Notes: generated by a model not told the origin, from the sequence alone. 64,000 bases of DNA from Oceanicola sp. D3 (GCF_006351965.1 NZ_CP040932.1:434001-498000), one strand, 5' to 3'; shown: positions 43,476 to 52,848, counted from the stretch's first letter. Numbers and translations: made by a program.

Positions 43476-43552
43476 GCGGCCTTCACCATGTGAACTCCAT
43501 CGGAAACGGGGTCACCCACAAGGGGCCCGCCGGTGACTGTTGAAAAAGGAAG

Positions 43553-43756
43553 ATGGCGATGAACGCCCAGGAACTGCGTGACAAGACGCCGGATCAGCTC
43601 CGCGATGCTCTTGTCGACCTCAAGAAAGAAGCCTTCAACCTGCGTTTCCAGCAGGCCGGTGGCTCCATCGAGAACACCGCCCGCATGCGCACCGTCCGTC
43701 GTGACGTGGCCCGTGTGAAGACGATCCTCAACGAAAAAGCCAAGGCGGAGGCGTAA
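43553..43756 (+). CDS. rpmC: 50S ribosomal protein L29
   Basis: 67 residues: [20 protein letters not shown] and [25 protein letters not shown] precedes two near starts (43553 and 43559); the second, MNAQELRD, may be the true one. First gene after the rplP-rpmC break. Confidence 0.96.
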   Translation: MAMNAQELRDKTPDQLRDALVDLKKEAFNLRFQQAGGSIENTARMRTVRRDVARVKTILNEKAKAEA

Positions 43757-43760
43757 GACG

Positions 43761-43991
43761 ATGCCCAAACGTATCCTCACCGGCGTCGTGACCAGCGACC
43801 AGAACGAACAGACCGTGACCGTCCTCGTCGAGCGCCGCTTCAAGCACCCGCTGCTGCACAAGACTGTGCGGAAATCCAAAAAGTATCGCGCTCACGATGA
43901 AGCCAACAGCTTCAAGGTGGGCGATCAGGTTCGCATTCAGGAATGTGCGCCGAAATCGAAGACGAAACGCTGGGAGGTTCTGACGGCCTGA
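43761..43991 (+). CDS. rpsQ: 30S ribosomal protein S17
   Basis: 76 residues: [42 protein letters not shown]-fold protein binding the 5' domain of 16S rRNA. Four bases after rpmC. Confidence 0.98.
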   Translation: MPKRILTGVVTSDQNEQTVTVLVERRFKHPLLHKTVRKSKKYRAHDEANSFKVGDQVRIQECAPKSKTKRWEVLTA

Positions 43992-44069
43992 GGCCAACAG
44001 ACCTTTCGGTTTGAGCGAAACCCTGGGGGAGCTAACGAGAACAGCCCCCATAGGTCGGGAGAAACCTAA

Positions 44070-44438
44070 ATGATCCAGATGCAGACCAATCTGGATGTAG
44101 CTGACAACTCCGGCGCGCGCCGGGTTCAGTGCATCAAGGTCCTGGGTGGTTCCAAGCGTAAATACGCTTCGGTGGGCGACATCATTGTCGTCTCCGTCAA
44201 GGAAGCCATCCCGCGCGGTCGCGTGAAGAAGGGTGACGTGCGTAAAGCCGTCGTCGTTCGCACCGCCAAGGAAGTTCGCCGCGAAGACGGCACCGCGATC
44301 CGTTTTGATCGCAACGCCGCCGTCATCCTCAACAACAACAACGAGCCTGTCGGGACCCGTATCTTCGGCCCAGTCGTTCGCGAGCTTCGCTCGAAGAACT
44401 TCATGAAGATCATCTCGCTCGCCCCGGAGGTGCTGTAA
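44070..44438 (+). CDS. rplN: 50S ribosomal protein L14
   Basis: 122 residues: [20 protein letters not shown] and the conserved [20 protein letters not shown]. It bridges to the 30S subunit. A 78-base gap after rpsQ is the longest within this block and marks the usual start of the spc operon. Confidence 0.98.
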   Translation: MIQMQTNLDVADNSGARRVQCIKVLGGSKRKYASVGDIIVVSVKEAIPRGRVKKGDVRKAVVVRTAKEVRREDGTAIRFDRNAAVILNNNNEPVGTRIFGPVVRELRSKNFMKIISLAPEVL

Positions 44439-44439
44439 G

Positions 44440-44751
44440 ATGGCTGCGAAACTGAAGAAGGGTGACACGGTTATCGTGCTCACCGGCAAGGACAAGGGCA
44501 AGACCGGCGATATCGTCTCGGTCGACCCGAAGGCCGGCAAGGCCGTGGTGGAAGGGCTGAACATGGCCATCCGTCACCAGCGCCAGAGCCAGAACGCCCA
44601 GGGCGGCCGCGTGCCGCAGGCGATGCCCATCGACCTCTCCAACCTCGCCTACGTGGATGCCAACGGCAAACCCACCCGCGTTGGCTTCAAGGTTGAAGAC
44701 GGCAAGAAGGTGCGCGTTGCCAAGACCACGGGAGACGTGATCGATGCTTGA
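44440..44751 (+). CDS. rplX: 50S ribosomal protein L24
   Basis: 103 residues. KOW motif in [20 protein letters not shown]. An assembly initiator of the 50S subunit. Starts two bases after rplN and overlaps rplE by eight bases. Confidence 0.98.
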   Translation: MAAKLKKGDTVIVLTGKDKGKTGDIVSVDPKAGKAVVEGLNMAIRHQRQSQNAQGGRVPQAMPIDLSNLAYVDANGKPTRVGFKVEDGKKVRVAKTTGDVIDA

Positions 44752-45307
44752 TGCTGCCAACTACACCCCCCGTCTCAAGACGCATTTCGACGAGACCGTT
44801 CGCGCCGCTCTGAAAGAAGAGTTCGGCTACAAGAACGACATGCAGATCCCGCGTCTGGACAAGATCGTGCTCAACATCGGCTGTGGTGCCGAAGCCGTGC
44901 GCGACAGCAAGAAGGCCAAGTCGGCCCAGGAAGACCTGACCAAGATCGCCGGCCAGCAGGCCATGGTGACCACGGCCAAGAAATCCATCGCCGGCTTCCG
45001 GGTGCGTGAAGAGATGCCGCTGGGTGCCAAGGTGACCCTGCGCGGCGAGCGGATGTATGAATTCCTCGACCGTCTCATCACCATCGCCATGCCCCGCATC
45101 CGCGACTTCCGCGGCATCTCGGGCAAAAGCTTCGATGGCCGTGGCAACTACGCCATGGGCCTGAAAGAGCACATCGTCTTCCCCGAGATCGAGTTCGACA
45201 AGGTCGACGAAGTCTGGGGCATGGACATCATCATTTGCACCACCGCGGCAACCGACGCGGAAGCAAAGGCACTGTTGACCCAGTTCAACATGCCCTTCAC
45301 CAGCTGA
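44744..45307 (+). CDS. rplE: 50S ribosomal protein L5
   Basis: 187 residues: [20 protein letters not shown] and the 5S-rRNA-binding [20 protein letters not shown]. Translation is coupled to rplX by an eight-base overlap. Confidence 0.98.
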   Translation: MLDAANYTPRLKTHFDETVRAALKEEFGYKNDMQIPRLDKIVLNIGCGAEAVRDSKKAKSAQEDLTKIAGQQAMVTTAKKSIAGFRVREEMPLGAKVTLRGERMYEFLDRLITIAMPRIRDFRGISGKSFDGRGNYAMGLKEHIVFPEIEFDKVDEVWGMDIIICTTAATDAEAKALLTQFNMPFTS

Positions 45308-45318
45308 GGACACCGACC

Positions 45319-45624
45319 ATGGCAAAGAAAGCAATGATCGAACGCGAGAAGAAGCGTCAGAAGCTGGTGGAGCAATATGCCGCCAAGCGTGCTGCGCTGA
45401 AAGAGATCGCCAATGACGAGAGCAAGCCGATGGAAGAGCGCTTCAAGGCGCGCCTGAAGCTGGCCAAGCTGCCGCGCAACTCGTCGCCCACCCGCCTTCA
45501 CAACCGCTGCCAGCTCACTGGCCGTCCGAAGGCGTATTACCGCAAACTCAAGATGTCTCGTATCATGCTGCGCGAGCTGGCCTCCAACGGTCAGATCCCC
45601 GGCATGGTCAAGTCGTCCTGGTAA
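45319..45624 (+). CDS. rpsN: 30S ribosomal protein S14
   Basis: 101 residues, the long zinc-free form: [20 protein letters not shown], then [20 protein letters not shown] and no CxxC pair. The start at 45319 was chosen over an upstream in-frame GTG/ATG because the protein then begins as in all homologues. Confidence 0.97.
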   Translation: MAKKAMIEREKKRQKLVEQYAAKRAALKEIANDESKPMEERFKARLKLAKLPRNSSPTRLHNRCQLTGRPKAYYRKLKMSRIMLRELASNGQIPGMVKSSW

Positions 45625-45639
45625 GGGAGGTTATTTGAG

Positions 45640-46029
45640 ATGAACGATCCTCTCGGCGATATGCTCACCCGTATCCGCAACGCGCAGATGCGTGGCAAGT
45701 CCACCGTCCGCACGCCCGCCTCCAAGCTCCGCGCCTGGGTTCTCGATGTGCTGGCCGACGAAGGCTACATCCGCGGCTACGAGCCCGTGGAAGGCACCGC
45801 ACATCCGGAAATCGAGATCAGCCTGAAGTACTACGAAGGCACCCCGGTGATCCGCGACCTCAAGCGCGTGTCGAAGCCCGGCCGTCGCGTCTACATGGGC
45901 GTGAACGACATTCCGCAGGTCCGTCAGGGCCTTGGCGTGTCGATCGTGTCCACTTCGCGCGGCGTCATGTCCGATGCAGCAGCCCGCTCCGCCAATGTTG
46001 GCGGTGAGGTGCTCTGCACTGTCTTCTAA
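45640..46029 (+). CDS. rpsH: 30S ribosomal protein S8
   Basis: 129 residues: [20 protein letters not shown] at the start and [20 protein letters not shown] at the end. In E. coli S8 represses the spc operon by binding its mRNA. GGGAGGTTATTTGAG precedes the start. Confidence 0.98.
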   Translation: MNDPLGDMLTRIRNAQMRGKSTVRTPASKLRAWVLDVLADEGYIRGYEPVEGTAHPEIEISLKYYEGTPVIRDLKRVSKPGRRVYMGVNDIPQVRQGLGVSIVSTSRGVMSDAAARSANVGGEVLCTVF

Positions 46030-46041
46030 GGAGATTTCGCA

Positions 46042-46572
46042 ATGTCTCGTATTGGTAAACGACCGGTCGAGCTGCCCAGCGGTGTCTCCGCTGCCATCTC
46101 CGGCCAAACCATCGAAGTGAAGGGCCCCAAGGGTGCCCGCAGCTTCACCGCCACCGACGACGTCACGCTCGCCGTTGAAGAGAATGCCGTTTCGGTCACC
46201 CCGCGCGGCACCTCCAAGCGGGCCCGCCAGCAGTGGGGCATGAGCCGCACCATGGTGGCCAACCTTGTTGCGGGCGTCACCGACGGCTTCAAGAAGGAGC
46301 TGGAGATCAACGGCGTGGGTTACCGGGCACAGATGCAGGGCAACACCCTGAAGCTGTCGCTGGGCTACTCGCACGAAGTGAACTTCGACGTGCCCGAAGG
46401 CGTGACCGTCACCTGCCCCAAGCAGACCGAGATCATCGTCGAAGGCGCAGATCAGCAACTCGTCGGCCAGGTCGCGGCCAACATCCGCGAATGGCGCAAG
46501 CCGGAGCCCTACAAGGGCAAGGGCATCAAATACAAAGACGAGTACATCTTCCGCAAGGAAGGCAAGAGGTAA
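46042..46572 (+). CDS. rplF: 50S ribosomal protein L6
   Basis: 176 residues: [20 protein letters not shown] and C-terminal [20 protein letters not shown]. Two similar domains, normal length. Eleven bases before rplR. Confidence 0.98.
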   Translation: MSRIGKRPVELPSGVSAAISGQTIEVKGPKGARSFTATDDVTLAVEENAVSVTPRGTSKRARQQWGMSRTMVANLVAGVTDGFKKELEINGVGYRAQMQGNTLKLSLGYSHEVNFDVPEGVTVTCPKQTEIIVEGADQQLVGQVAANIREWRKPEPYKGKGIKYKDEYIFRKEGKR

Positions 46573-46583
46573 GGACCGGACAC

Positions 46584-46943
46584 ATGGCAAACACCAAACG
46601 CCAACTGTTCCAGAAGCGCCGCATGCGCGTTCGGAGCAAGCTTCGCAAGGTGAACGCGGGCCGCGCACGGCTCTCCGTCCACCGCAGCAACAAGAACATC
46701 AGCGTGCAGCTGATCGACGACCTGCAGGGCGTCACCCTCGCCTCCGCCTCCTCGCTGGAGAAGGATCTGGGCGTGGTCGGCAAGAACAACGTGGAGGCCG
46801 CCACCAAGGTGGGCGCCGCGATTGCCGAGCGGGCCAAGAAGGCCGGCGTGGAAGAGGCCTATTTCGACCGGGGCGGTTTTCTGTTCCACGGTCGGGTGAA
46901 GGCGCTCGCCGATGCTGCCCGTGAGGGTGGTCTGAAGATCTGA
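46584..46943 (+). CDS. rplR: 50S ribosomal protein L18
   Basis: 119 residues: [20 protein letters not shown] and the C-terminal [20 protein letters not shown]. Binds 5S rRNA with L5. The start is the first ATG giving the family N-terminus. Confidence 0.97.
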   Translation: MANTKRQLFQKRRMRVRSKLRKVNAGRARLSVHRSNKNISVQLIDDLQGVTLASASSLEKDLGVVGKNNVEAATKVGAAIAERAKKAGVEEAYFDRGGFLFHGRVKALADAAREGGLKI

Positions 46944-46950
46944 CGATTGA

Positions 46951-46974
46951 AGGGGGCTGCCCGCGCGGCCCCCT
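46951..46974 (+). other. Hairpin between rplR and rpsE
   Basis: Ten-bp stem AGGGGGCTGC / GCGGCCCCCT (one G-T pair), loop CCGC, no T run. Possibly an RNA-processing or stability element. Confidence 0.5.
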
Positions 46975-47057
46975 CGATGATCCGGGGCGCAGCTGTTGCG
47001 CCACTTGGATTGAAACAACCGGCGCACCGCGCGCCACCTGAGAAAAGGACGCCATGA

Positions 47058-47642
47058 ATGGCTGAACGTGACAACAACCGCCGGGGTGGCAACCGCCGCG
47101 ACCGCGACGAGACCCCCGAATTCGCCGATCGCCTCGTGGCGATCAACCGCGTGTCCAAGACCGTTAAGGGCGGTAAGCGCTTCGGCTTCGCCGCGCTCGT
47201 CGTCGTTGGCGACCAGAAGGGCCGCGTGGGCTTCGGCAAGGGCAAGGCCAAAGAGGTGCCTGAGGCAATCCGCAAGGCCACCGAGCAAGCCAAGCGCCAG
47301 ATGATCCGCGTGCCGCTGCGCGAAGGCCGCACCCTGCACCACGACCAGGAAGGTCGCCACGGTGCCGGCAAGGTCGTGATGCGCACCGCCCCGACCGGTA
47401 CCGGGATCATCGCAGGTGGTCCGATGCGTGCCGTCTTCGAGATGCTGGGCATTCAGGACGTGGTCGCCAAGTCGATCGGTTCGCAAAACCCCTACAACAT
47501 GATCCGCGCCACGCTGGACGGTCTCACCAAGGAAAGCAGCCCCCGGATGGTCGCGCAGCGTCGCGGCAAGAAGGTGGCCGACATCCTCAAGAAGCCTGAA
47601 GATGCCGCCGCGCCCGCCGCTGACGAAGCTGCGGAAGCCTGA
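47058..47642 (+). CDS. rpsE: 30S ribosomal protein S5
   Basis: 194 residues. The N-terminal dsRBD-like domain has [20 protein letters not shown]; the C-terminal one has [20 protein letters not shown] short Asp/Ala-rich tail (residues 180-194) is an addition to the core. Start at the second of two close ATG codons with AAAAGGACG upstream. Confidence 0.97.
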   Translation: MAERDNNRRGGNRRDRDETPEFADRLVAINRVSKTVKGGKRFGFAALVVVGDQKGRVGFGKGKAKEVPEAIRKATEQAKRQMIRVPLREGRTLHHDQEGRHGAGKVVMRTAPTGTGIIAGGPMRAVFEMLGIQDVVAKSIGSQNPYNMIRATLDGLTKESSPRMVAQRRGKKVADILKKPEDAAAPAADEAAEA

Positions 47643-47653
47643 GGAGACTGAGA

Positions 47654-47842
47654 ATGGCCAAAACCATCGTCGTCAAGCAGATCGGCTCCCCGATCCGCCG
47701 CCCCGCCAAGCAGCGCGAAACGCTGATCGGCCTCGGGCTGAACAAGATGCACAAAACCCGCGAGCTTGAGGATTCCCCGAGCATTCGCGGCATGGTCGCC
47801 AAGATTCCGCACCTCGTCGAGATCATCGAAGAGCGCGGCTAA
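47654..47842 (+). CDS. rpmD: 50S ribosomal protein L30
   Basis: 62 residues: [20 protein letters not shown] and [20 protein letters not shown], the complete small family fold. The spc operon stops here; rplO is 5.2 kb away. Confidence 0.97.
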   Translation: MAKTIVVKQIGSPIRRPAKQRETLIGLGLNKMHKTRELEDSPSIRGMVAKIPHLVEIIEERG

Positions 47843-47877
47843 GCGATCGGGCGGATCATCCGCCGAAAGAGTTGAGG

Positions 47878-47913
47878 CACCCCGGTTCGAAAGAGCCGGG
47901 GTGTTTTCGTTTT
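47878..47913 (+). terminator. Terminator after rpmD
   Basis: Eight-bp stem CACCCCGG / CCGGGGTG with a ten-base loop, then TTTTCGTTTT. Confidence 0.8.
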
Positions 47914-47922
47914 CAGGCCGCT

Positions 47923-47944
47923 GTAGGGTGGGTGAAAACCCAAC
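47923..47944. repeat. Variant of the intergenic palindromic repeat, inverted
   Basis: GTAGGGTGGGTGAAAACCCA and two further bases. It is the reverse orientation of the family, with GAAAA/TTTTC-type centre like the element at 4721. Confidence 0.55.
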
Positions 47945-47962
47945 AACAAAACGAGCAGCCCC

Positions 47963-48187
47963 ATGATCCGCGCAGCCCTTCCGCTTCTCCTTCTCCTCAC
48001 CGCCTGCAAATACCGTGATGCCGAGGCGGTGATGAATTACCCTGACCAGTATCTCTGCAAGCTGGAGGGCGGGTATGAGCGCACCGAGAATGCCTCTGAG
48101 CGGCGGGCGGTGGAGGGTGAAATCGCGCGGCGCGGGCTGGAGTGTTACCAGGGCGTGGTGAAGACGGACTCTCCGCTGTTTCGCTAG
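47963..48187 (+). CDS. Small putative lipoprotein
   Basis: 74 residues with a lipoprotein signal (MIRAALPLLLLLTAC, lipobox LTAC). Mature part short and charged with two further Cys (YLCKLEGG, LECYQG) that could form a disulphide. No family recognised. First gene of the insertion between rpmD and rplO; a repeat element follows the stop at once. Confidence 0.65.
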   Translation: MIRAALPLLLLLTACKYRDAEAVMNYPDQYLCKLEGGYERTENASERRAVEGEIARRGLECYQGVVKTDSPLFR

Positions 48188-48194
48188 GCCGGGT

Positions 48195-48217
48195 GGCGGG
48201 CAGATTGCCCACCCTAC
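48195..48217. repeat. Palindromic intergenic repeat, copy 4
   Basis: Matches the 23-base family with one change (GGCGGGCA instead of GGTGGGCA). It lies eight bases after the lipoprotein stop. Confidence 0.75.
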
Positions 48218-48334
48218 GGGGTAGGTGAGCAGCCCTGCGTTTTCTGCATCGCGGCAATGCGATTTCAACTGTGGTTATTCCTTGGGCATCAGGCGTATCT
48301 GGCCGCCTGAAACGTGACCATTCTGGAGACTCAC

Positions 48335-48433
48335 ATGACCCGCCTTTTCGCCTTCGTCTCGCTGCTCTCGCGCGGCATCAAGGCCGAACCCTGCCCCCAT
48401 TGGGCTGACTACCTGCGCCAAACGCGCCGCTGA
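48335..48433 (+). CDS. Possible 32-residue small protein
   Basis: A short frame reading MTRLFAFVSLLSRGIKAEPC and ending DYLRQTRR. GGAG lies six bases before the ATG. It is in the 347-base gap 48188-48534 that otherwise holds only the repeat. Short, so chance is not excluded; the good ribosome site and the hydrophobic/basic start are the only support. Confidence 0.35.
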   Translation: MTRLFAFVSLLSRGIKAEPCPHWADYLRQTRR

Positions 48434-48534
48434 TTTCTGCCGGGGCGGCCAGAATCGCCTGCGCCTTACGGAATTGTCATTTGCCGCGGGGTAATGCGCC
48501 CTATCTCCTTTCCTATCAACAGGAGAGGACAGCC

Positions 48535-49311
48535 ATGACACAGACCAGACGCACCTTTCTGGCCACCGCCGCAGCAAGCGCCGGGGCCATCACCATCCTG
48601 CCCTATGCCGCCCGCGCCGAGGCCCACGGTGGCGACATGTTCGAAACCGATGGCGGCAGCATCACCATCCATCCGGTCGATCACGCCAGCTTTGTGATGG
48701 AGACGCCTGCGGGCACCATCTATGTCGATCCGGTGGGCGACGCGGCGGCCTATGCCGACTTTCCCAAGCCCGATCTGATCCTCGTCACCCATGAGCACGG
48801 CGACCACTTCAACGCCGAGACCCTTGCGGCGCTGAAGGGCGAGGCACATCTCATCACCAACCCTGCGGTGGCCGAGAAGCTTGCCGATATGGCGCCGGAA
48901 GAGGTGCTGGCCAATGGTGACAGCACCGAGTGGAACGGCGTCGCGATTGATGCGATCCCGGCCTACAACACCACCGAGGAGCGGCTGAACTTTCACCCGC
49001 AGGGGCGTGACAACGGCTATGTGCTGACCATCGACGGCTTCCGCACCTATATTTCGGGCGACACCGAAGACATCCCCGAGATGCGCGCGCTGGAAGACAT
49101 CGACCTCGCCTTCGTCTGCATGAACCTGCCCTTCACCATGACGGCACAGGCGGCGGCGAGTGCGGTGAAGGAGTTCGCCCCGAGCTACGTCTATCCCTAC
49201 CACTACCGGGGCCGGGATGGTGGCACGCAGGATCCCGAGGCCTTTGCCGCGATGGTGGCCGATACCGCCGAAGTGAAGTTTGGCAATTGGTATGACGAGA
49301 TGGAAACCTGA
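48535..49311 (+). CDS. Tat-exported metallo-beta-lactamase-fold protein (UlaG-like)
   Basis: 258 residues. The N-terminus is a Tat signal (TQTRRTFLATAAASAGAITI). The metal site motif is THEHGDHF, with further ligands likely in ISGDTEDIPE and YPYHYRG. This layout matches the UlaG/Zn-dependent hydrolase (L-ascorbate lactonase-like) branch of the metallo-beta-lactamase fold. Substrate unknown; export through Tat fits folding with metal in the cytosol. GAGAGGACAGCC precedes the start. It ends at a strong bidirectional terminator shared with the convergent helicase gene. Confidence 0.85.
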   Translation: MTQTRRTFLATAAASAGAITILPYAARAEAHGGDMFETDGGSITIHPVDHASFVMETPAGTIYVDPVGDAAAYADFPKPDLILVTHEHGDHFNAETLAALKGEAHLITNPAVAEKLADMAPEEVLANGDSTEWNGVAIDAIPAYNTTEERLNFHPQGRDNGYVLTIDGFRTYISGDTEDIPEMRALEDIDLAFVCMNLPFTMTAQAAASAVKEFAPSYVYPYHYRGRDGGTQDPEAFAAMVADTAEVKFGNWYDEMET

Positions 49312-49336
49312 CTCGCAGCCAAACCCAAAAGTAAAA

Positions 49337-49370
49337 AGGCCCCGGAGCGATCTCCGGGGCCTTGTTTTTT
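49337..49370. terminator. Bidirectional terminator
   Basis: Eleven-bp stem AGGCCCCGGAG / CTCCGGGGCCT with loop CGAT. TGTTTTTT follows on the plus strand and TTTTTAC on the minus strand, so it can end both convergent genes. Confidence 0.93.
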
Positions 49371-50698
49371 CAGGAGGCTGCGCGGTTGCCGCCACCACCC
49401 TTGGAGCGGCGCGGCCTGCGGCGCTTCTGCCCGCCGGGCTTGGGCGCTGCCGCTGCGGGGCGGGCGGCCTTCTGGCCACCACCGCCGCCGCCGCCACCGC
49501 GACGCCGACCACCACCGCCACCGGGCTTGCCACGGCCACCGCCGCCGCCACGGGTTGGGCGCTTGACCGGCTCCCATGCCTCGCCGGAGGCCACGGGGAT
49601 GCTCTTGCCCATCACCTTCTGCACATCCTTCAGCTCGCCCATCTCCTCGGCGGAGACATAGGCGATGGCGGTGCCGTCACGGCCCGCGCGGGCGGTGCGC
49701 CCGATGCGGTGCACGTAGTTGTCGGGCACGTTTGGCATGTCGTAGTTGTAGACATAGCGCACCTCGGGGATGTCGATGCCGCGCGCAGCCACATCAGTGG
49801 CCACCAGCACCATCAGCTCGCCTTCACGGAAGCCTGAAAGCGCCCGGTCGCGTTGGCCCTGGCTCTTGTTGCCGTGAATCGAGCCTGCGGCAAAGCCAGC
49901 CTTCTCAAGATTTTTCTTGATCCGCTCCGCGCCGTGCTTGGTGCGCGAAAACACCAGCGCCGCCTCTTTGGGGTGCTTGGCGAGGTGCTCGATGAGCAGC
50001 GATTGCTTGTCGCCCTGATCGACGAAGTGCAGGCACTGGTCGATCTTGTCGGCGGGCTTGCCTGCTGGTGCGGTTTCAATCTTCACCGGGTCGGTCAAGT
50101 AAGAGGTCGAGAGCTCTTCCATCAGTTTCGGCATGGTGGCCGAGAACAGCATGGTCTGCCGGTCTTTCGGCAGCAGTGGCGCGATCTGGCGCAGGGCATG
50201 GATGAAGCCCATGTCGAGCATTTGGTCGGCCTCGTCGAGCACGAGGAAGCGGGCCTTGTCGAGCCGCACGGCCTTGCGCTCGAGCAGGTCGATCAACCGG
50301 CCTGGGGTGGCCACCAGCAGGTCGGTGCCTCGGCCCAGCTTCTGCATCTGCGGGTTGATGGAAACACCGCCAACCACGAGGTTGGTGCGCAGCTGCGTGC
50401 CCTTGGCGTAGCCCTGCAGGTTCTCGACGATCTGCTTGGCGAGTTCGCGGGTGGGGGCAAGGATGAGGCCGCGCACGGCCTTCGGGTCGGGCTTGCCTTC
50501 GATCCGCAGCAGGGCGGAAACGATGGGCAGGCCGAAGGCGGCGGTTTTGCCGGTGCCGGTCTGGGCAAGGCCCATCACGTCACGCCCGTTCATGGCGTGG
50601 GGGATGGCCTTGGTCTGGATCGGCGTCGGCTTGGTGATGTTCATTTCGGCCAGGTTGGCCAGGAGTTTGGGCGGAAGGCCCAGCATGTCGAAATCCAA
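49370..50698 (-). CDS. DEAD-box RNA helicase (RhlE-like)
   Basis: 442 residues. Q motif (F-MLGLPPKLLANL ... PTPIQTKAIP), motif I AQTGTGKT, Ia APTRELAKQ, Ib TPGRLIDL, II LDEADQML, III FSATMP, V TDVAARGIDIP, VI HRIGRTARAG. The C-terminal 60 residues are a Gly/Arg/Lys-rich tail (GGGGGRGKPGGGGGRRRGGG), as in RhlE proteins that act on RNA and ribosome assembly. It lies in the rpmD-rplO break on the strand opposite to the ribosomal genes. The product may serve ribosome biogenesis, which could explain the location, but that is inference. Confidence 0.93.
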   Translation of the reverse strand: MDFDMLGLPPKLLANLAEMNITKPTPIQTKAIPHAMNGRDVMGLAQTGTGKTAAFGLPIVSALLRIEGKPDPKAVRGLILAPTRELAKQIVENLQGYAKGTQLRTNLVVGGVSINPQMQKLGRGTDLLVATPGRLIDLLERKAVRLDKARFLVLDEADQMLDMGFIHALRQIAPLLPKDRQTMLFSATMPKLMEELSTSYLTDPVKIETAPAGKPADKIDQCLHFVDQGDKQSLLIEHLAKHPKEAALVFSRTKHGAERIKKNLEKAGFAAGSIHGNKSQGQRDRALSGFREGELMVLVATDVAARGIDIPEVRYVYNYDMPNVPDNYVHRIGRTARAGRDGTAIAYVSAEEMGELKDVQKVMGKSIPVASGEAWEPVKRPTRGGGGGRGKPGGGGGRRRGGGGGGGGQKAARPAAAAPKPGGQKRRRPRRSKGGGGNRAAS

Positions 50699-50989
50699 AG
50701 GATCGTCCTTTTCGGGCGAGCGGCAGAGGCCACCCGCAAATAGCGGGCGCGGCCCATCGCGGGCAGCGCGTCACAGTTGGGTTGCGCGCAAAGCACCACA
50801 TCGGGGCCGGATTGCCCTCATGCTTGCCTTGGCGTCTGACCCCCCGCGTGATCTGGGAACCAATTTTTTGAAGAAAGTGCCGTGCGGGCCGTTTTGTTAA
50901 TCGTATCGCCACGCTGCCCCGCTCACGCGGCGGGTGCGGCATGAGGGGCATATGAGGGGTAATGTGTTGAAAGTCAATGAATGGCGTCG

Positions 50990-51013
50990 GCCCCGGTGCC
51001 GAAACACCGGGGC
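50990..51013 (-). terminator. Hairpin after the ammonium transporter gene
   Basis: Nine-bp stem GCCCCGGTG / CACCGGGGC with a six-base loop, 18 bases past the amt stop, no T run. It is in the 333-base gap 50699-51031, whose other end should hold the helicase promoter; I see no clear -35/-10 there. Confidence 0.45.
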
Positions 51014-51031
51014 GTTGCCGTTCTGCCCGCC

Positions 51032-52210
51032 TTACGAATTGTGGTCGTAGGCGCTTTCGCCGTGCACTGCGAGGTCGAGCCCGTTGTGCTCGGTCTCCTC
51101 GTCCACCCGGAGCGGGGTGATCAGGCGGCAGAGGTAGATCAGCGCGAAGGTGACGACGATGGTGAACACCCCGACAATGGCGAGCGAGCCAAGCTGCGCC
51201 GCCCAGCTGCCCGCGCCAAAGGCCGCGATCATGATGGTGCCGAAGATGCCGCCCACGCCATGCACCGCCATCACGTCGAGCGTGTCGTCGATGCGCACCT
51301 TGTTGCGGATCAGGCCCACCGCCTCTTGGCAGAGGATGCCGGCCACAGCGCCGATCACCAGCGCTTCGATTGGCCCGACAAAGCCCGAGGCCGGGGTGAT
51401 CGAGGCCAGCCCGGCGATGGTGCCCGTGACGGCGCCCACGACGGAGGCCTTGCCGTATTTGATCTTCTCCCAGAGCGCCCAGGTGAGGGTGGCCGTTGCG
51501 GCGGAGATATGGGTGACGGTCAGTGCCATGGCCGCGCCGCCATCTGCCGCCAGCTGCGAGCCGCCGTTGAAGCCAAACCAGCCGACCCAGAGCAGCGAAG
51601 CCCCGATAACCACATAGCCCGGGTTGTGTGGCGGCTTGTTGTCATCCTTCCGGCGGCCAAGCACGGCGGCAAGGATCAGCGCGGCGATCCCGGCGGTTTC
51701 ATGCACTACGATGCCACCGGCAAAATCCTTCACCCCGGTTTCGCCGAAGATCCCGCCATCGGCCAAAAAGCCGCCGCCCCAGATCCAATGCACCACCGGC
51801 GCGTAGCACAGCAGCATCCAGAGGCCGGAGAAGAGCAGGACGAAGCCAAAGCCGATCCGCTCCACGTAGGCCCCGACGATGAGGGCCGGTGTGATGATGG
51901 CGAAGGTCATCTGGAAGGCGAAAAAGAGGATTTCTGGCAGGGTGCCTGAGAGGCTGTCGGCGGTGACGCCCATCAGGAACAGCTTGTCATAGCCGCCCCA
52001 CCAACTCGTCGCCTCGCCAAAGGCAATGGAGTATCCGGCGGCGAGCCAGAGAACGCTCATCAAGCACGCGATGGCATAGCATTGCATAAAGACGCTGAGC
52101 ACGTTGCGTGCCCTTACAAGCCCGCCGTAAAAAAGCGCCAGCCCCGGCAGCGTCATCATCAGCACCAGCGCTGTGGCCACGATGATCCATGCGGTATCGG
52201 CTCCAACCAT
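51032..52210 (-). CDS. amt: Ammonium transporter (Amt family)
   Basis: 392 residues, eleven helices. Signature FYGGLVRARNVLSVFMQCYA at the N-terminus, PVVHWIWGGGFLAD, DFAGGIVVHETAGIAALILA (first pore His region) and VMAVHGVGGIFGTIMIAAFG (second pore His region). Imports ammonium. The start MVGADTAWII has GAGGAGGGG upstream; earlier in-frame starts overlap unlikely sequence. No glnK gene, the usual partner, is adjacent. Transcribed head-on toward the rpmD side. Confidence 0.95.
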   Translation of the reverse strand: MVGADTAWIIVATALVLMMTLPGLALFYGGLVRARNVLSVFMQCYAIACLMSVLWLAAGYSIAFGEATSWWGGYDKLFLMGVTADSLSGTLPEILFFAFQMTFAIITPALIVGAYVERIGFGFVLLFSGLWMLLCYAPVVHWIWGGGFLADGGIFGETGVKDFAGGIVVHETAGIAALILAAVLGRRKDDNKPPHNPGYVVIGASLLWVGWFGFNGGSQLAADGGAAMALTVTHISAATATLTWALWEKIKYGKASVVGAVTGTIAGLASITPASGFVGPIEALVIGAVAGILCQEAVGLIRNKVRIDDTLDVMAVHGVGGIFGTIMIAAFGAGSWAAQLGSLAIVGVFTIVVTFALIYLCRLITPLRVDEETEHNGLDLAVHGESAYDHNS

Positions 52211-52467
52211 CTCGTCCCCTCCTCGGTTTGAACGCCGGTGAAAGAGCCCTCGCGCAGTGCAAAGAAAAGCGGCGAGTGCCTCGGGTTGTGCCTTTCTTCG
52301 CGCCGCTTCGGTAAATGCACGCCATATGGGCGAAATGGCGGGGGCCTGCACAAAAAAATAACAGAAAAGAAAATGCTGCTCGCGGCGAATAAACCGGGCA
52401 CCCGGGGCGTAAGGGAGGTGTCTGCATGGTGCAGGCCACGATTTGTCATTCATTCGGAGCTATTCAA

Positions 52468-52848
52468 ATGATCAAGAATTCCCTTCTCGCCTTTCTCCTC
52501 ATCCCCGGCGTGGCGCTGGCTGATGCTCATGGCGGCGCGGCTGTTGGCACGTTCGACATTGATGGCCAGCGCGTGCTGGTGAACGCGGCGCAGATGACGC
52601 TTTACACCTTCGACAAGGACGATGGCGCCACCTCCAGCTGCTATGACGGATGCGCGGGCAGTTGGCCTCCGGTGCTGGCCGAGGCCGGTGCCGCGCTGCC
52701 CGAGGGGTTTGCCCTGACCGAGCGCCGCGATGGCACCCGTCAGGTCACCTATAACGGGCAGCCGCTTTACCTCTGGGCCGGTGACAGCGCGCCCGGCGAG
52801 ATGACCGGCGATGGCGTGGGCGGCGTTTGGCACGTGGCCAAGCCATAA
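52468..52848 (+). CDS. Secreted repeat protein of the PF03640 (Lipoprotein_15) type
   Basis: 126 residues with a Sec signal (IKNSLLAFLLIPGVALADA). The mature protein has the repeat motif twice: TLYTFDKDDGATSSCYDGCA followed by GSWPPV, and PLYLWAGDSAPGEMTGDGVG with VWHVAKP at the end. Family members are small periplasmic proteins of unknown function with a conserved Cys pair (C..GC), often near electron-transport genes. GGAG precedes the start. Divergent from amt, with 257 bases between them. Confidence 0.82.
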   Translation: MIKNSLLAFLLIPGVALADAHGGAAVGTFDIDGQRVLVNAAQMTLYTFDKDDGATSSCYDGCAGSWPPVLAEAGAALPEGFALTERRDGTRQVTYNGQPLYLWAGDSAPGEMTGDGVGGVWHVAKP

